NCBI RefSeq assembly: GCF_000764305.2
Contig: NW_025931486.1
Span: 1 to 64,000 of the forward strand
DNA: 64,000 bases
From: Hyalella azteca
Lineage: Eukaryota; Arthropoda; Malacostraca; Amphipoda; Hyalellidae
Direction of reading: 5' to 3'
Position 1 is the first letter of the stretch, and the number at the start of each line of letters is the position of its first letter. The position numbers and the translations under genes are program-made. This document shows positions 23,240 to 35,404 of this stretch, piece after piece. The notes beneath the pieces are model-generated. The model was not told where the DNA came from. It did no database searches and saw nothing but the letters and a program-made list of their open reading frames with translations.

Positions 23240-26200
23240 TTCCATTCAACTTCCCTAAAAAAAAGGCTCGAGACTTTTTTCTATCCTAGTGATATTTGTT
23301 AATGCTAAAAGTGAACAAACTTAAATTACAAAAAATTGGAAAAAAATTAAATTATTCGTGACCACCACTCGTACACAGGAATCATTTCTTGACATTCTTA
23401 GTAAACAATCATTATTCAACGTACAAATCGTTGGCCTAATATCTCACGGTCCCTAAATCCCTTCGTAAACACTTCAAATGAATTCCTACGAAATATTCAC
23501 CTAAAATAAGAATTATTCATATCAACTCATGACACGACAACGTTACATTTCTATTAAATAGTCTTTGCACAGACAAGAATCATCCATACAACTCAAACAC
23601 AATATCATTCCCTATTCACCTCTTGCATATTTTTTACCTTTTACTATATTAAATCGTGTTATTCCGAAAATCGGATTTTACAACTCATTTATCGCAGAAC
23701 ATTAGCGCTACATGAGTTTCAACATTTACAGGTTGCAGCGAGAACAATGTCTCCTGCGTATCTCTTGTTTAAGAATTCAGACAGGCAGGTTGGCGAACTA
23801 AAAACAAAGAAAAAATAAAAACCTATCCCTACCTACAACATTTCCTCAGATTGATCAGTGTGCATTTTCTAGAGCCATCACTCGATCAAAAATCGTCGCG
23901 CCTATCAACCGCGCATTATCATGTCAAATCTCCGCCTTTTCAACGGCGTCTCATCATTTCAAAAATCTCTGCCACCCTGGCAAAACGAGTTCCCTTCCTG
24001 ACTTGCCTGAATTAATAACTTCCCTAAACATTTCCTTATCATTTCAGTTCTCCAAGAACTATTTATCAGATTCCACGTAATTCATCATCCTATGCAGCAA
24101 AATTCATCATCCTATGCAGCAAAATAAGATCATCACTTCGGTCTTTAATATCTCAATAGAATCTATCGTTTCTATTACCTCTCAATTCCACGTAAGTTTT
24201 TATGACGCGCTCGTAATAACCTTGCCTTCAAAGCGGCAGCACCCTGTTCGAAATCTTCGTACGTCGCACATCCTATAATAGTTGCATCTCACACTACTGA
24301 TATCCGAACTCGTTCTCGCTCATTCAGCTCATTACTATAGTAATTTATCGACCAAATTCGTACGCAATTAAATTTTTGTCAACACTGGACTCAAACCACA
24401 TTCGTACTTCGTCATCAATCACTCGGTAGTCTAGTGTAATTCTAAGTTAAAATGAACGCGACAACTTCTACACTTGACTACAAGTCAAAATGCGGCAAAA
24501 AATCTACAAAATCTTGCGGCATCGAGTTACGAAAAAAATTACGAATTTTTTTTAAATCGATCTGCACAAATTTCTTCTCAGAAAAAAATATTAGAAAATA
24601 TCTATTTGCTAAAAAAGGTCCGTTTGCGCACATAAAAAAATCACAACGCGAATATAATTTCGACAACTAGTAAAAAAAATGAAATCACAGACAAACAATA
24701 ATTTCCTGAACGTGAAACTATGCCATTTGTGCTTTTTAGTGTGCAAAATTGATACTATTAATAATCATTCTACCTTCCATACTTGCCACAAAATGCGAGA
24801 AAAAATAAGAGCAAAAAAAAAGTTTAGATGAATCAGTAGAAATCACTACACAAGTAAAAAAATTTTGCCCGCCTGACCACCTTAATCTCTAAATTCTCCT
24901 TTAATAAGCTATGCATTATCTCTACAAATTATTTTGAATTATTCTTACACTTCGAACTTTTATGAGAACACTCGCATAGAATGAACTCACTGCACTTACA
25001 ATACGGTCAAGAATTTTTTTAGAGACATCGCAAATGTAATGATTTTGTTGCCATCACTATTGCATGAGTAAGAACAAGTTCTTCTCAACAATTTCTGGCA
25101 CAGTTTCAAGCTTCCTAAATTTCACACAGTGGCTAAAATAGATTTCCACAGAATTAAAAATGTCAGCATTGAAACGGAATTATTCTATGAATACAAACCT
25201 CTCAATGTACTTTGCCGCAAAACCTTCCAAACCCCACAATCCTGACGCCATGATGAAGTAGGAAAATAATAAAAGATTTATTAATTTCTCATCGTCTCAT
25301 ATATTTTAAAGTTGGAGAATCGGAGTGATTACTCTACCAATTTAACGTTACGTTCAGGTTCAAGATACCGGTATTCGTTACTTATCGTTTTGTCAGGTGG
25401 TCGCCGAGTGGCGCTTGATTGGCACGTATGAAAAGGTTCTATTTTTGGAAAAGTTACGGCAAAATATAGTACAAAGAGAGGGTTGTAATGAAACACTGAT
25501 ACATTTCACATTAAATTGGGAAATTCAAGTTCACATCCTACGTTAACAAAAATCTCTAGTACTTGAAAAATGTAATCTGATCACAATCAAAAGCCCAAAG
25601 CCTATTAGTTAACATCATAAAAATCATCTAGTATTACCGGAAAAAGCGTGTGATCCGTTGCAGTTCCAATGCTTATGACAGCTGTAAACGACCGTAACTT
25701 GCGCACATATTTACGGCCGTATGTTCAGCGGCCGTGCCGCTGCTGTATTCTCGCGTCCGCTTTCACAGTTGCTCTTTCTTCATGGCCGTATTTTTCGCGC
25801 TATAGTGATGTCTCGCGGCCGGTCTAACCGTAGAGTTTATAATGACCGTACTTCGGAATAGTGGTGCTCGTCTTCATAGTCGATGAAAATACTCCAACTC
25901 CGTTGTCGTTCTGCGGTCGAGATGACTGTGACCGTACCGCTTCTTCTGATGAAAATAGTGACCGTACTATTGATGACCGTACCGATGATAATTCTTGGTG
26001 TAGAGCTCGAAACTTAGATCTTCTGATGACGTGCGTTATAATCGTTGTACAACTCGTGGCTCTCTCGCATTGTCTCACGGCTGAGTCGCAGCCGTAGTGC
26101 TGATGTTGATTTTCTTGACGTGCTCACCGGACTCGTAGTTGCCGCGATAGTCTAGGTTTCTCGCGAGTCACGACCGTCAATGTTCGAAAACGACAAACCG

Positions 26201-26397
26201 CCGGCCTCACGGCCGCGGCCGTTGCAAAGTCCGCTGCAGACTGTGCTCGTGACCGTGACTTTTGTAGAACCAACCCTTGGCGCGAATTTCAAGGTCCTTA
26301 TATACGCTAGTGTCGCGCACCGCGTAACGCCTACTCCCTCGAAGTGACGCCGCGACGGTTGTGAGTACCTTTGATACCCTCGCCGTTTCAAACTATG
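23240..26397. other. AT-rich interval between LTR-like repeats, no gag-pol
   Basis: About 3.15 kb without recognisable retroviral-type coding. Most of it is AT-rich. A Lys-rich 72-codon frame (24452-24670, + strand) has no family signature. The last 700 bases change character: they are GC-richer and carry many CCGTA motifs (25690-26100). Confidence 0.5.
25687..26100. repeat. Cluster of RCCGTA motifs
   Basis: At least nine CCGTA pentamers occur within about 400 bp on the plus strand, mostly as GACCGTA or GGCCGTA (for example at 25690, 25716, 25785, 25846, 25932, 25962 and 25976). GATGAAAATA also recurs. The spacing is irregular, so this is either a decayed tandem repeat or a binding-site cluster. 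Confidence 0.55.
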
Positions 26398-26590
26398 AAC
26401 AACCTTCGCTCTCCCGGTCTCGAGAACAACAGCACCTTAAACAAGCTTTACACAGTTCCACCCCAAATTTTCAACACTTTACTCTAAGTCTCTAACTTTC
26501 ATAACTCAATTTACGAACTAATTCACCCACAGAGTGCGTTCTATAAAATATAATATAATTTTAAGTCAGAATTACCGACGCTCTAATCAT
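26398..26590 (+). repeat. LTR-like direct repeat, copy 2
   Basis: 193 bp matching 23027-23239 with two small deletions. It is followed after six bases by TGGCGCAGTTGACAG (26597-26611), which resembles a Gypsy-type tRNA primer-binding site. That suggests this copy is a 5' LTR whose internal region is lost. Confidence 0.6.
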
Positions 26591-26611
26591 AAGAACTGGC
26601 GCAGTTGACAG

Positions 26612-29260
26612 TGTCGCGTCGTTCCCAGACATCCTCGCTTGTCTGTCGGTAGGAGAAGGTAGTTAAAAAGAATATTTTCACCATAGTTACTCACAAGTTG
26701 ACTTTGGGGGAATTGTATCAATATTTAAATTATCTGCGAGTTAATAGCCAATGGTAAATTCGATCCTGGGAAAATCATTGAATTGTTGTGCAATTCGTTC
26801 CTATAACTAATTAAATTCATTTTCTAAATCTTCTGTTTCTGAATTAGTTCCTCTATTAGCTCTTTTCACTGTGCAAATTATATTTATCAGTGGTGATTAC
26901 TTTTTTTAATCCGCCTCCTGTGTAGGAATAATTTAATCAGTCGACGTACTCCAAAGCCGTGCATCTCAATCTTCAACGCCAACTAATCGAGGTCGACCTG
27001 CAAAGCATTTCTCTACAACTTTTTTTTCGCATTGAAATTCGATCAATGTTGTAGGTCTAGATTAGCTTTTAAGAGATGTGTTTGTAGCAAAGATGTGTAT
27101 CGTTCTGCCGATAATGAGCCTGTAGCTGAAAACTTCAGTCCAGTTCCCTGATTTCATTTTCCTCACAATGCCAAATTCAGATCGATCTCAGTAGTTTCTT
27201 TTCGTACTTAGCGGACTTCTAATATTTTTATTAAGAGATAAGGCCGATTTATAGGTGATTTGTTCATATTTGTATACTGTGTTGATACCAAATTCCGGTA
27301 TTTAAGAGATTATTAATATAATTTTGTTTGTTAAGAAAATATTTATCCGATATCCCTAATTTAGTACGTATTTGATGCATATATTTTGTCGTGGCAGAGA
27401 CGAGGGCGTTAAAAATGGTGCGGAAGCCATTTGATGCGGACCAAAGTGTTGGCGATTTCAGCGCATTGTCCGTTTCGTGCTTGATGTTTTCACGATGGAA
27501 TACATGAATGGTTCACTCATGGTCGCCCAAATATTAAGATAGCTTAAAAGAAATATTTCGGAGGACTTTTAAGCTAATTATGTGACAAGGTAATTATATT
27601 ATATAACGCCAGGCGCGAGCATACAAAACGTTGTGTATTGGGTCGTAATTTCTGTAGCTGGCGGCGATGAGCCTGAAAAACCGTCCGTAGAGCTTTGCGA
27701 ACGTTTCTGAGCGGAAAATACTCAATTTACGCATAAATATCAATAACATAGTAGAAGCAAAACCAATTCTGGTTGTTGCGGCTCTGCAGAATCGAGTTCT
27801 GCAGTTCTGCATAACTTTACGGATTTATATGAGATGACGTGCACTTGGCGTGGAAACGAATGTGACTGGAAACAAGAGTGACTGATTGGTTGTTATATCA
27901 CAAGACTGATTTTAACATTTGACCGTCAGCAGTTCTCTTGTACGTGCCATTTATAGAATATTACAGCGAAAAATATTCCATCAAACAGACAAGCCAAATT
28001 AATATTGTCTGCACCTAAAACAGAAACGGTTTCACTTCCAATCACTTAGAAACGACCTACTATATATGACCTAGTTTGGCTTGATGCGGTAGAAAGAAAA
28101 ACCAATTCGCGTGTGGGATGAATTCCTAGAAGAATTCATGTAGAAGCAACAAATGCATGCCGCAATGTCCTTTTATGAACTATTATCCCATAAAGTCATT
28201 AACTTAGAACACACAAAACCATAACTATTAAAAAGAAAAAAAAATAATAAATAAAAACTATAAGGCTAGGAGTTGAAGCTGAATGTCAATTATTGACTCG
28301 ATAATCTTCGTATCATTCTCTTCGCCAGTTCTCAGTAGTCTTTTTAGGTGTCATGATCCAATATTTATTGGTATTTAACGTGCACTGATTAAATAAACAC
28401 AATTAAATAAAATATATGGGTCACTGAAAAGAAATATGACCACGGACGTAAAATAACGGAGATGTTGCAGCGATCACATGCTCTAAGGAAGTGGCCGAAT
28501 CATATGAGTTGATAGCAGATGCTGTGAACAATAGAAACTGGAGTTTTAAAGCCAAACTGAAAATGGGTTAGTAAGCTGAGACATGTTCGTACGCGGAGGC
28601 AAAAATATCTTGAACTTCCAGTGCGTATCTGGTAAAGTTCGCAAATATAGGCGCTCGTAAGTCGAGGTATCACTGTATATTAACTTTGTAAACTGTAAGA
28701 TTCTTGTAGGAGTATCGAAATCGTCTTTTATTGTAGTAGGCTTTAACGTTCTTGTAGGAGTATTGAACTTGTTGTACTTTAGTAGTTTGGAAGTAATATT
28801 ATCATTGAAATTTTATAACTCCAGCGACTTGTCATTTGAGCTCTGATATGAGCCTGCAGTAAAAGCAGTGCTCGCTGAAGCATGCATGTTCTACATATGC
28901 GTTCGTTGCAAGACTAAATTCCGTGAGCTAATACCGGCTGTTTATCGGTGGCCATGCATGGCCGGTGATACGGCAGTGATGATTCAACTGTTATTTACAA
29001 TTGGGTAGCAATGATAGAATTCCCGATATTCCTTATTCGATTCCAATGCTCGTATTTGGGCTTTTATAGCGGTTCCAATGCTACTTGGATTCCTGATCTG
29101 AGTTCTGATGAAGAGCGCGCCTTCCTGTTGCGAGGTTTCGTTGCCTCGCATTCATAACAAATATGCCTACTGAAATTTGGTCGGCTTGGGCTTATCAAGA
29201 TAATATTTGGGTTGAATTCGTACTGAATCGAGTACCCCTAAATTTTCAATTTTGGGGTTT
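26612..29260 (+). other. Cadherin intron B-C
   Basis: AT-rich intron. It contains a 48-bp-offset imperfect duplication at about 28700-28790 (TTCTTGTAGGAGTAT twice). No gene is recognised. Confidence 0.45.
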
Positions 29261-29272
29261 TCCGGTTTTTGT

Positions 29273-29600
29273 GCTCATCTTAAAGATTACTTTCTGACGC
29301 ATCAAACGGTACCAGAATCATCTCTCTACGTCAAAAAATGATTTCGTGACAGCTCCCTGAAGGGGGGCGGTTTTGAGGGCCCTTCAGTAAAGTCTATGGG
29401 ATTAATTCGAAGGCTGGACACACTAAAAATGAACGTCTGACGTAAAGCGACCAATTATGGCATTATCTGATGCTTATACTCATCTTAAAGTTTACTCTCT
29501 GACGCGTCGAACGGTACCAGAACCATCTCTCTACCTGCATTTTGAGGCACAGGACGCGTCGCAGAATGGGGGGCGGTGGGGGGCAGCCTTCACTATTTGA
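29273..29600. repeat. Diverged tandem duplication, about 206-bp period
   Basis: CTCATCTTAAAG.TTACT, CTGACGC, AACGGTACCAGAA.CATCTC and a GGGGGGCGG block occur first at 29273-29400 and again at 29479-29600. It is probably part of the same unidentified element as the fold-back that follows. Confidence 0.7.
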
Positions 29601-29835
29601 ATGGGAGATAATTCGAGAGTTGCACTACAAATATCGCGTATAGCGGCCAACACACTCAGTGCCCATCATGACAGCGAGGTGAGAGATATGCAGCCAGTCG
29701 CTCTATTCCTCCCTGACTTAGTTTGAGGCTTAGTTACGGTATCTAGGCTACGTTACGACTCTTTTACGTCATTTTACGTGCCGCGCGGCAGTTTTTTGGG
29801 CGTGGTGAAAACCTCCTATTGCTCCCACGGTAAAC

Positions 29836-30140
29836 CTATCTCCTCCTACAGTTACAGTCAAGCAACAGCAATGAGACATATACCATTCGATTCGTAAAGA
29901 CCATACCTATAAACTAACTGATCATTTTTTTGAATTTGTGTATGGTTCGTCTTATATATATGGGGGAGAAGGGGGGGGGGAGGGGGGGAAATGAGAAAAA
30001 ATGAGAAAAATGGGAAAAACGCGCATAAAAAAACTACGGGGAAAATGAAAAAAATGATCAGCTAGCCGATAGGTATGGTCTTTACAAATCGAATGATACG
30101 TGTCTCGATGTTGTAGAATGATATTTGTAGGAAGAGATAG
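29836..30140. repeat. Fold-back repeat with poly-G tip
   Basis: The arms 29836-29936 and about 30046-30140 are imperfect reverse complements (TAAAGACCATACCTAT on the left, ATAGGTATGGTCTTTA on the right). The interval between them holds G5-AGAA-G10-A-G7 at 29962-29988. Confidence 0.85.
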
Positions 30141-30427
30141 ATTTTCTAAAGCACCCATTTTTAGCCGTTTTCTATGAATTTCACGTTTTCTATCAATTTT
30201 TTTTTTCGAAAAATTCATAGGTGCAAAATGTTATTGTTTTTACATTTTACGTATGTATGTGAAGTTTCATGATGATCGGATGATAACTGTAGAAGTTTTT
30301 CCGGAAGGTAGCCGGTCCCCTTAAATTGTTAGGAATTAATATATTTGTTGGTGTTCCGAAACATAAACACTTTGTGATCAATATTATTTAAAACGATGCG
30401 TATATTTATACTAAAAATTTTTTTCAG
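30141..30427 (+). other. End of cadherin intron B-C
   Basis: Probable tail of the unidentified element above (TTTCATGATGATCGG and CCGGAAGGTAGCCGG), then about 100 bp of AT-rich sequence leading to the exon C acceptor TTTTTTTCAG. Confidence 0.45.
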
Positions 30428-30847
30428 GTGGTCGCGCGGGATCGTGATGGAGGCAGCTGGGGAGTGCTGCGCTACTCCCTCAGTGGGGACGGGGTCCCCC
30501 AAACCCAGGACCCCCACCCCCAGGATCCCAGTCTTAACCCCCACAATGATAATCTTAACAACGAAGCTACGCGACATCAGTATTTTCCCCAATCAAGATC
30601 ATCGTCTCAGAGTAAACCCCATCAGCTACACTTTACTCCCATCGCAAAGTCGTCGTCACGACTTCTCCCGGTCTCTTCGTCGCTCGTCAGTGACATCGTC
30701 CTCGGTCTCGCGGGTCCGGCGCTTCGGTCTCCAGGGGCGCCGCCCCCCGCCGTCGCCCCGCCCTCGGTCTCCAAGAGCAAACACTGGACGCGTCGCCGGG
30801 CTGCCTTCTCCGTTGATCCCGAGTCCGGCACCATCTACGTGCTTAAG
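30428..30847 (+). CDS. Cadherin exon C: EC repeat with Pro/Ser-rich insertion
   Basis: 140 codons, phase 0 at both ends. It begins VVARDRDGGSWGVLRYSLSG, the typical A.D.D.G...YSL of an EC repeat, and ends AAFSVDPESGTIYVLK (FSVD..TG.I). Between them lie about 90 residues rich in Pro, Ser, Asn and Gln, where EC repeats normally have only a short loop. Direct joining to exon D gives YVLKPLDRD, a normal continuation. The acceptor TTTTTTTCAG and donor AAG|GTGAGC are strong. The insertion has no recognised domain and is probably a disordered loop. Confidence 0.9.
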
Positions 30848-33800
30848 GTGAGCAGAACGGCAAACTGGTAAACACTTCCGTTGCGTGTCTTCAGTATTGG
30901 ACAGAAATGATCTCTTTAGAAATCATGTATGCTCGGAAAAAATAATTAATGTCCGTGTATGTATTTTGACTTACTTGAGTGACTCAGTTTTCATAATGAC
31001 CACAAGTCCAATTAGAGTTTGTCCAGTTCGTGTTCGAAACGCTCGTTAACCTTATTTGTTTTCGCCCAGGATTCTATTTCTCTCGCTGCACCGCATTTGT
31101 TTGGTTGTCGATATTATATATTCATCTTACTTTGTAGTCCCACGTAAGAGAGCATATCCCCCAACTTGTAATGGACGGTGGCAACGTATGTAGCGCCGCC
31201 AACTTTATATAGGGAAGCAATTGTTGCGTTTTTGGTCGCGTGAATTGCGCGCAGTTGCCATATTAATTTGTGGCTCCACGAGGTCTCTATGGGAGCGCCA
31301 TATGAAGTGACACGGAATTGGCAACCAATAGTAGTGGCTTTATCGCTGTTCCATTAATATGCAGTTAGTCAGCTATAATAAGGAACTATTCAAATCAATT
31401 GTTTCATATTAGTTAAAAATAACTGTTAGGGATTCTAGTTACACGCGCTAGCAATTCCACTCGAAATTCTCTTGCAGAGAAAACTTTGAGAAACGCTAAA
31501 TGAGTTTCACTCATCCTTTCAGCTGTTGTATTATTCATTTGAAATTTAAAATGTATAGACATTGTTTCTAATACAGAAGAGCCGACGAAATTTTTTCCCC
31601 AAATATTTTTTTATGAGTATCCTACAATATTATTTTGATTTTCCAGGGATGTGTCTTCAAATTTCTTCTTGATCCCTAACCGAAATTTAGTAATCTTTAG
31701 GAAATAATTTCTTATTCCTCCAAAGTTTTCGTGTTGATACCGTCAGTTTGGGAAGAAATTTTGAATAGTTCAATTCAGGAAGTCGTTACGCATCGTCTTT
31801 TTCTCAGAATTTCCCTCTACACCGAAAAACTGGCTTTCATCACCGATTTTCACCAGGCATCAATACAGTGGTGAAAACCTTTGGAGCTTCCAAGACTGTT
31901 ACATTTTTGTCTTTTAACGCCTTCTCAAAATTTTACTGGTCACCATTTTATTTCAGCATTTCACAGGAAAGGAAACTCTTTCATCTCACCTCAATCTTTT
32001 ATGACGTCCGAAAAGGAAGTTCTTTGCTTTGGGAATCCCTTTAATGCTAGCCTGGAGAATCCAGAGCTCAATTCTGGTCTGCCTTCCAATGGGAACGGTC
32101 GTGTTTACACCAAGGCACTGAATGCGCGATCGCTTCTGGCAGCTGCAACAATGTTTGTGAAATTTCAATTTCATGCCGCGTTTAGTGACCGGAAATTAAT
32201 TGCTAATCAATCTATGCAGGGATTAAATTGTCAAAAAATGCCATGCACTCGATCGAGAATTCACAATATAATTGAAGACTAGATTGACATGATCTTGAGG
32301 TCAGGTTTGGGGAAGTAGTCACGTTGAATTTTTACTTCACTGGAATAATGAATAATTGGAATTTTGCTTAAATGATTTTTTACGTAAATGTTGCGTAGTT
32401 CTCGGGATTACCATTCATTCGCCTTTTTTCATCTTGTTACTTATGATAGTTTTCCTCTTTGAAGCTCATACGTCTACATCATTTTCCTCGGTTTGAAATG
32501 GTTCTCATGCACCTTACTTTATTTATATTCGAAACAGTTCACTTGCTCCTTCCTCGGTTGTAATGGTTCTCTTGCGGCTATTTAATTTAAAATTATAGAA
32601 TATTTCACGAGCACAATTGTTTTTACCTTCATCTCGGTGGCGTCTCATTAAATACAAAGTTAATTCTCACATTCTACATAGAGTCGAAAAAATTCCAACA
32701 TCTGTTTAATCAAAGGTTCTGGTAGTAAGTATTCAAGCTCGATTTTTCGCCTCCTGTTTACTGTTTAGTTCCTCCCAACTTTAGTTAGAAGTTTTAAGTA
32801 TTGCGAATCCCTTTTTTCAATAAAAATTGTCGTATTTACGTCTGAATATTTATTCATTTGTTGAGTTCCTTGAATATTTTATTTCGTTACGCAGCTCAGG
32901 AAACGAGTCTCTATGAAAATTGAAAGCAGGGCTGAGTCAAGATTACTCATCAGCTCTTCATCAGAACACGACTAAACTTCCGTGTTATTACTACGTATAA
33001 ATTTGAAGGTTTGGACAAGATTCATTATTCAGATGTAGTCATTAATGTGTAATCCGTGGTATCATCGCGAAGTCCTGAGTATCCCAGCAAAACGACATTT
33101 CAATCACTGGTCACAATTTTATTTTTATTCCATTGTCGGAATTCGCGACCTGCATGGGCTGCATCTTTATTCTGCTCTGTTCGCACGGAAAAAATCATCC
33201 CCTGATATGGGTGTTCCCAACCTTAATTGTAGAAGGGAATTGGATAATTGGTCGTGAGTTTTAAAGTTCTCACGGATAGCGAGTTCACCATCAGCAATAT
33301 GATGATACTGTTCTAATTATGAACTTGTTTATATATGACCTCAAGAATCTTTATAATACAATAATAATTTTATAAGGATCTGCTTGTGTAATATATTTCT
33401 AGACAGGAGCATGGGAACGTATTCATTATTTGTCGGTTTTTAAATTAACTCTACATGTACATTACCAACTCAAAAATGTCTTCTTGAGGAGCTCGTCCTT
33501 TCATTGGCACTCGAGGCGGTGTTAATTAGGTGCTCTTTATACCTGGTGACCTTTGCTTCAAAGGAGCTGAGCGTCCTGCCAAGTTTGCTCAAGTGCTTTA
33601 CGATCATCCAGGAGTTCTCATTCAGCTCCCACCTTCCCCTTACTTGGCTTGAGCTGAAAGATATTCAGCTTACCTGGTGAGATCGTCCCTTTATTTTGGC
33701 AGAACAAATTGCACGAGCTTCATGCTTGCTGTAGTCATGGCCATTATTAAGTCATCGGTTGTACATGAATAATTTTACGGTCACTTTCGGCTCATAGGAT

Positions 33801-34157
33801 ATCTTCTGAGCATTTTGAGTACGTTTGATGAAGCTTCATTAATGCATGCAGGAATGTTTGCTGGCCTATCGCGCTTATACGAAGCCATTTGATGTTGTTC
33901 CGAAGAGGCCACAGTGGTGCCTGTATAATGCCGACAAGCTCTCCAGAAATGCGAAAGCTAATGGATGCCGAGTTTTGTTTCGGTCTTTTGTTCAAAGCTC
34001 TGCGGTATTTCCGGGACTATTGCTGCCCAATATTTAGCGGCGCAGAACATTTCGAGGTGCCGTTTACCACTATGGATTAAAATGTTTATTTTTTGCGCTC
34101 TGATGGTCAAGATTAAGACTTACATATGGATAGATGGTAGATTTTACTATGGATATT
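30848..34157 (+). other. Cadherin intron C-D, first part
   Basis: Ordinary intron. A 133-codon open frame at 31881-32282 (+) has no signal, domain or splice support and is not called. Confidence 0.45.
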
Positions 34158-34404
34158 GCTCGAGGTCGAAGAGGTCACGGTGCTTGCTCGAGGTCAAGAG
34201 GTCACGGTGCTTGCTCGAGGTCAAGAGGTCACGGTGCTTGCTCGAGGTCAAGAGGTCACGGTGCTTGCTCGAGGTCAAAAGGTCGCGGTGCTTCCTCGAG
34301 GTCAAGAGGTCACGGTGCTAGCTCGATGCAAGAGGTCACGGTGCTTGCTCGATGCCAAGAGGTCACGGTGCCTGCTCAAGGTCAAGAGGTCACGGTGCTT
34401 GCTT
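34158..34404 (+). repeat. 27-bp minisatellite of AGGTCA direct repeats
   Basis: Nine units of GCTCGAGGTCAAGAGGTCAC plus GGTGCTT. Each unit holds two AGGTCA half-sites two bases apart (DR2). Perfect DR2 copies start at 34191, 34218, 34245, 34299 and 34379, and the other units have one good half-site. The 27-bp period has no stops in any of the three forward frames, so the long frames here are not evidence of a protein. Confidence 0.95.
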
Positions 34405-35170
34405 AAAAGCGATAAAAATATTTTTGAGGATATTACTTGGTCTTGTTATATCACTTTTACGTGATTTTACTTAAAATTGTCACTATCCAGCTCTGGAGAT
34501 CACCTGCCTCAGAGTAAAGACAATAATATTCTTATTTGTTCACTAACTTGTTTTTTGAATCTTCCAAAATATTCCCAGTTCTATCTACCATTCCAAACAT
34601 ATACATTTTTATCAGGTGGTATTTTCGCGATCGGTGACCAGGGAGTTCCGTTTGCGCCCTGACTGATGGTCCAAAATTCCAATAAAGGTTCCATTATCTC
34701 CCGAGGAGGATGATTTAGCGATGTCACTGGCGGACTTCACCGCTGATCCTGAGAATCGGCAACGATTCGCCTATTTCCATCTGGCATTCTCGTTTTCGAT
34801 TCACCAATTCTATTAGGAATCAACTCTAGCTATTACGCTAACTGCAGAATGGTCGTGAGACACGAATGAGGTTTAGTCCCGCATTGACGGCATTGAACCG
34901 TCAAACCGCTTCGCTCGGTAAGCCTTGTACTTTACCTATCTGATACTGAACTCTCTATTTCTATATTGGCCCACGAGATACGTTCAGTCCATTGAATCGC
35001 CATTGCATGTTGATGAGTTGAACTGATATGCTGGAATACAGCGTTCCGTGCGTGGCTTGGCTCAATGGAAAGCAGAGGAATGAGCCAGCTTTTGATCCAT
35101 CAAATGTCTATGTTACATGTACGGTGACGGGATTTCTTTATTTTTCCCATTCTGGTTAAAAAAATCATTT
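34405..35170 (+). other. Cadherin intron C-D, continued
   Basis: No feature recognised. Confidence 0.4.
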
Positions 35171-35174
35171 TTTA

Positions 35175-35396
35175 TTAATCTTCTAATTTTCTCCATCTGA
35201 GTTTTGGGCCAGGAAAACACCCGAATTTTTTGCCCACTGCTCTTTGTAAATTTTGTCTATTTATTCTCCATGGTGGCAAGTCAACTTCTCTGCCACTTAT
35301 GAAGTTAACGACATTCCTATCTTCAGGCTGTTTGCGTGCCACGCCTGACACATAATCGATAATTTCGGTGTCTTTTGTGCTCATGTCGAGTGCCAT
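35175..35396 (-). CDS. Small antisense ORF of unknown function (73 aa)
   Basis: An intact ATG-to-TAA frame inside the cadherin intron, on the opposite strand. The start is in a favourable context (A at -3, G at +4). The TAA stop overlaps an AATAAA polyadenylation signal (35171-35176 on the complement). The product begins MALDMSTKDTEIIDYVSG, is charged, and ends Lys/Arg-rich (GPKLRWRKLED). It has no signal peptide or membrane segment and I recognise no family. Composition and signals make it more gene-like than other frames here, but a chance ORF or transposon piece is possible. Confidence 0.3.
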   Translation of the reverse strand: MALDMSTKDTEIIDYVSGVARKQPEDRNVVNFISGREVDLPPWRINRQNLQRAVGKKFGCFPGPKLRWRKLED

Positions 35397-35404
35397 ATTT
35401 TGAG

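Noticed and set aside
24452..24670. Lys-rich 72-codon frame
   Set aside because: Composition follows the AT-rich DNA and no family is recognised.
30622..30834. Minus-strand frame in exon C
   Set aside because: Shadow of the GC-rich cadherin exon.
31881..32282. 133-codon open frame
   Set aside because: No domain, signal peptide or codon bias; it lies in an AT-rich intron and is probably chance.
34134..34464. Three overlapping Arg/Val-rich open frames
   Set aside because: A 27-bp repeat without stops opens all three frames; no splice or start evidence.
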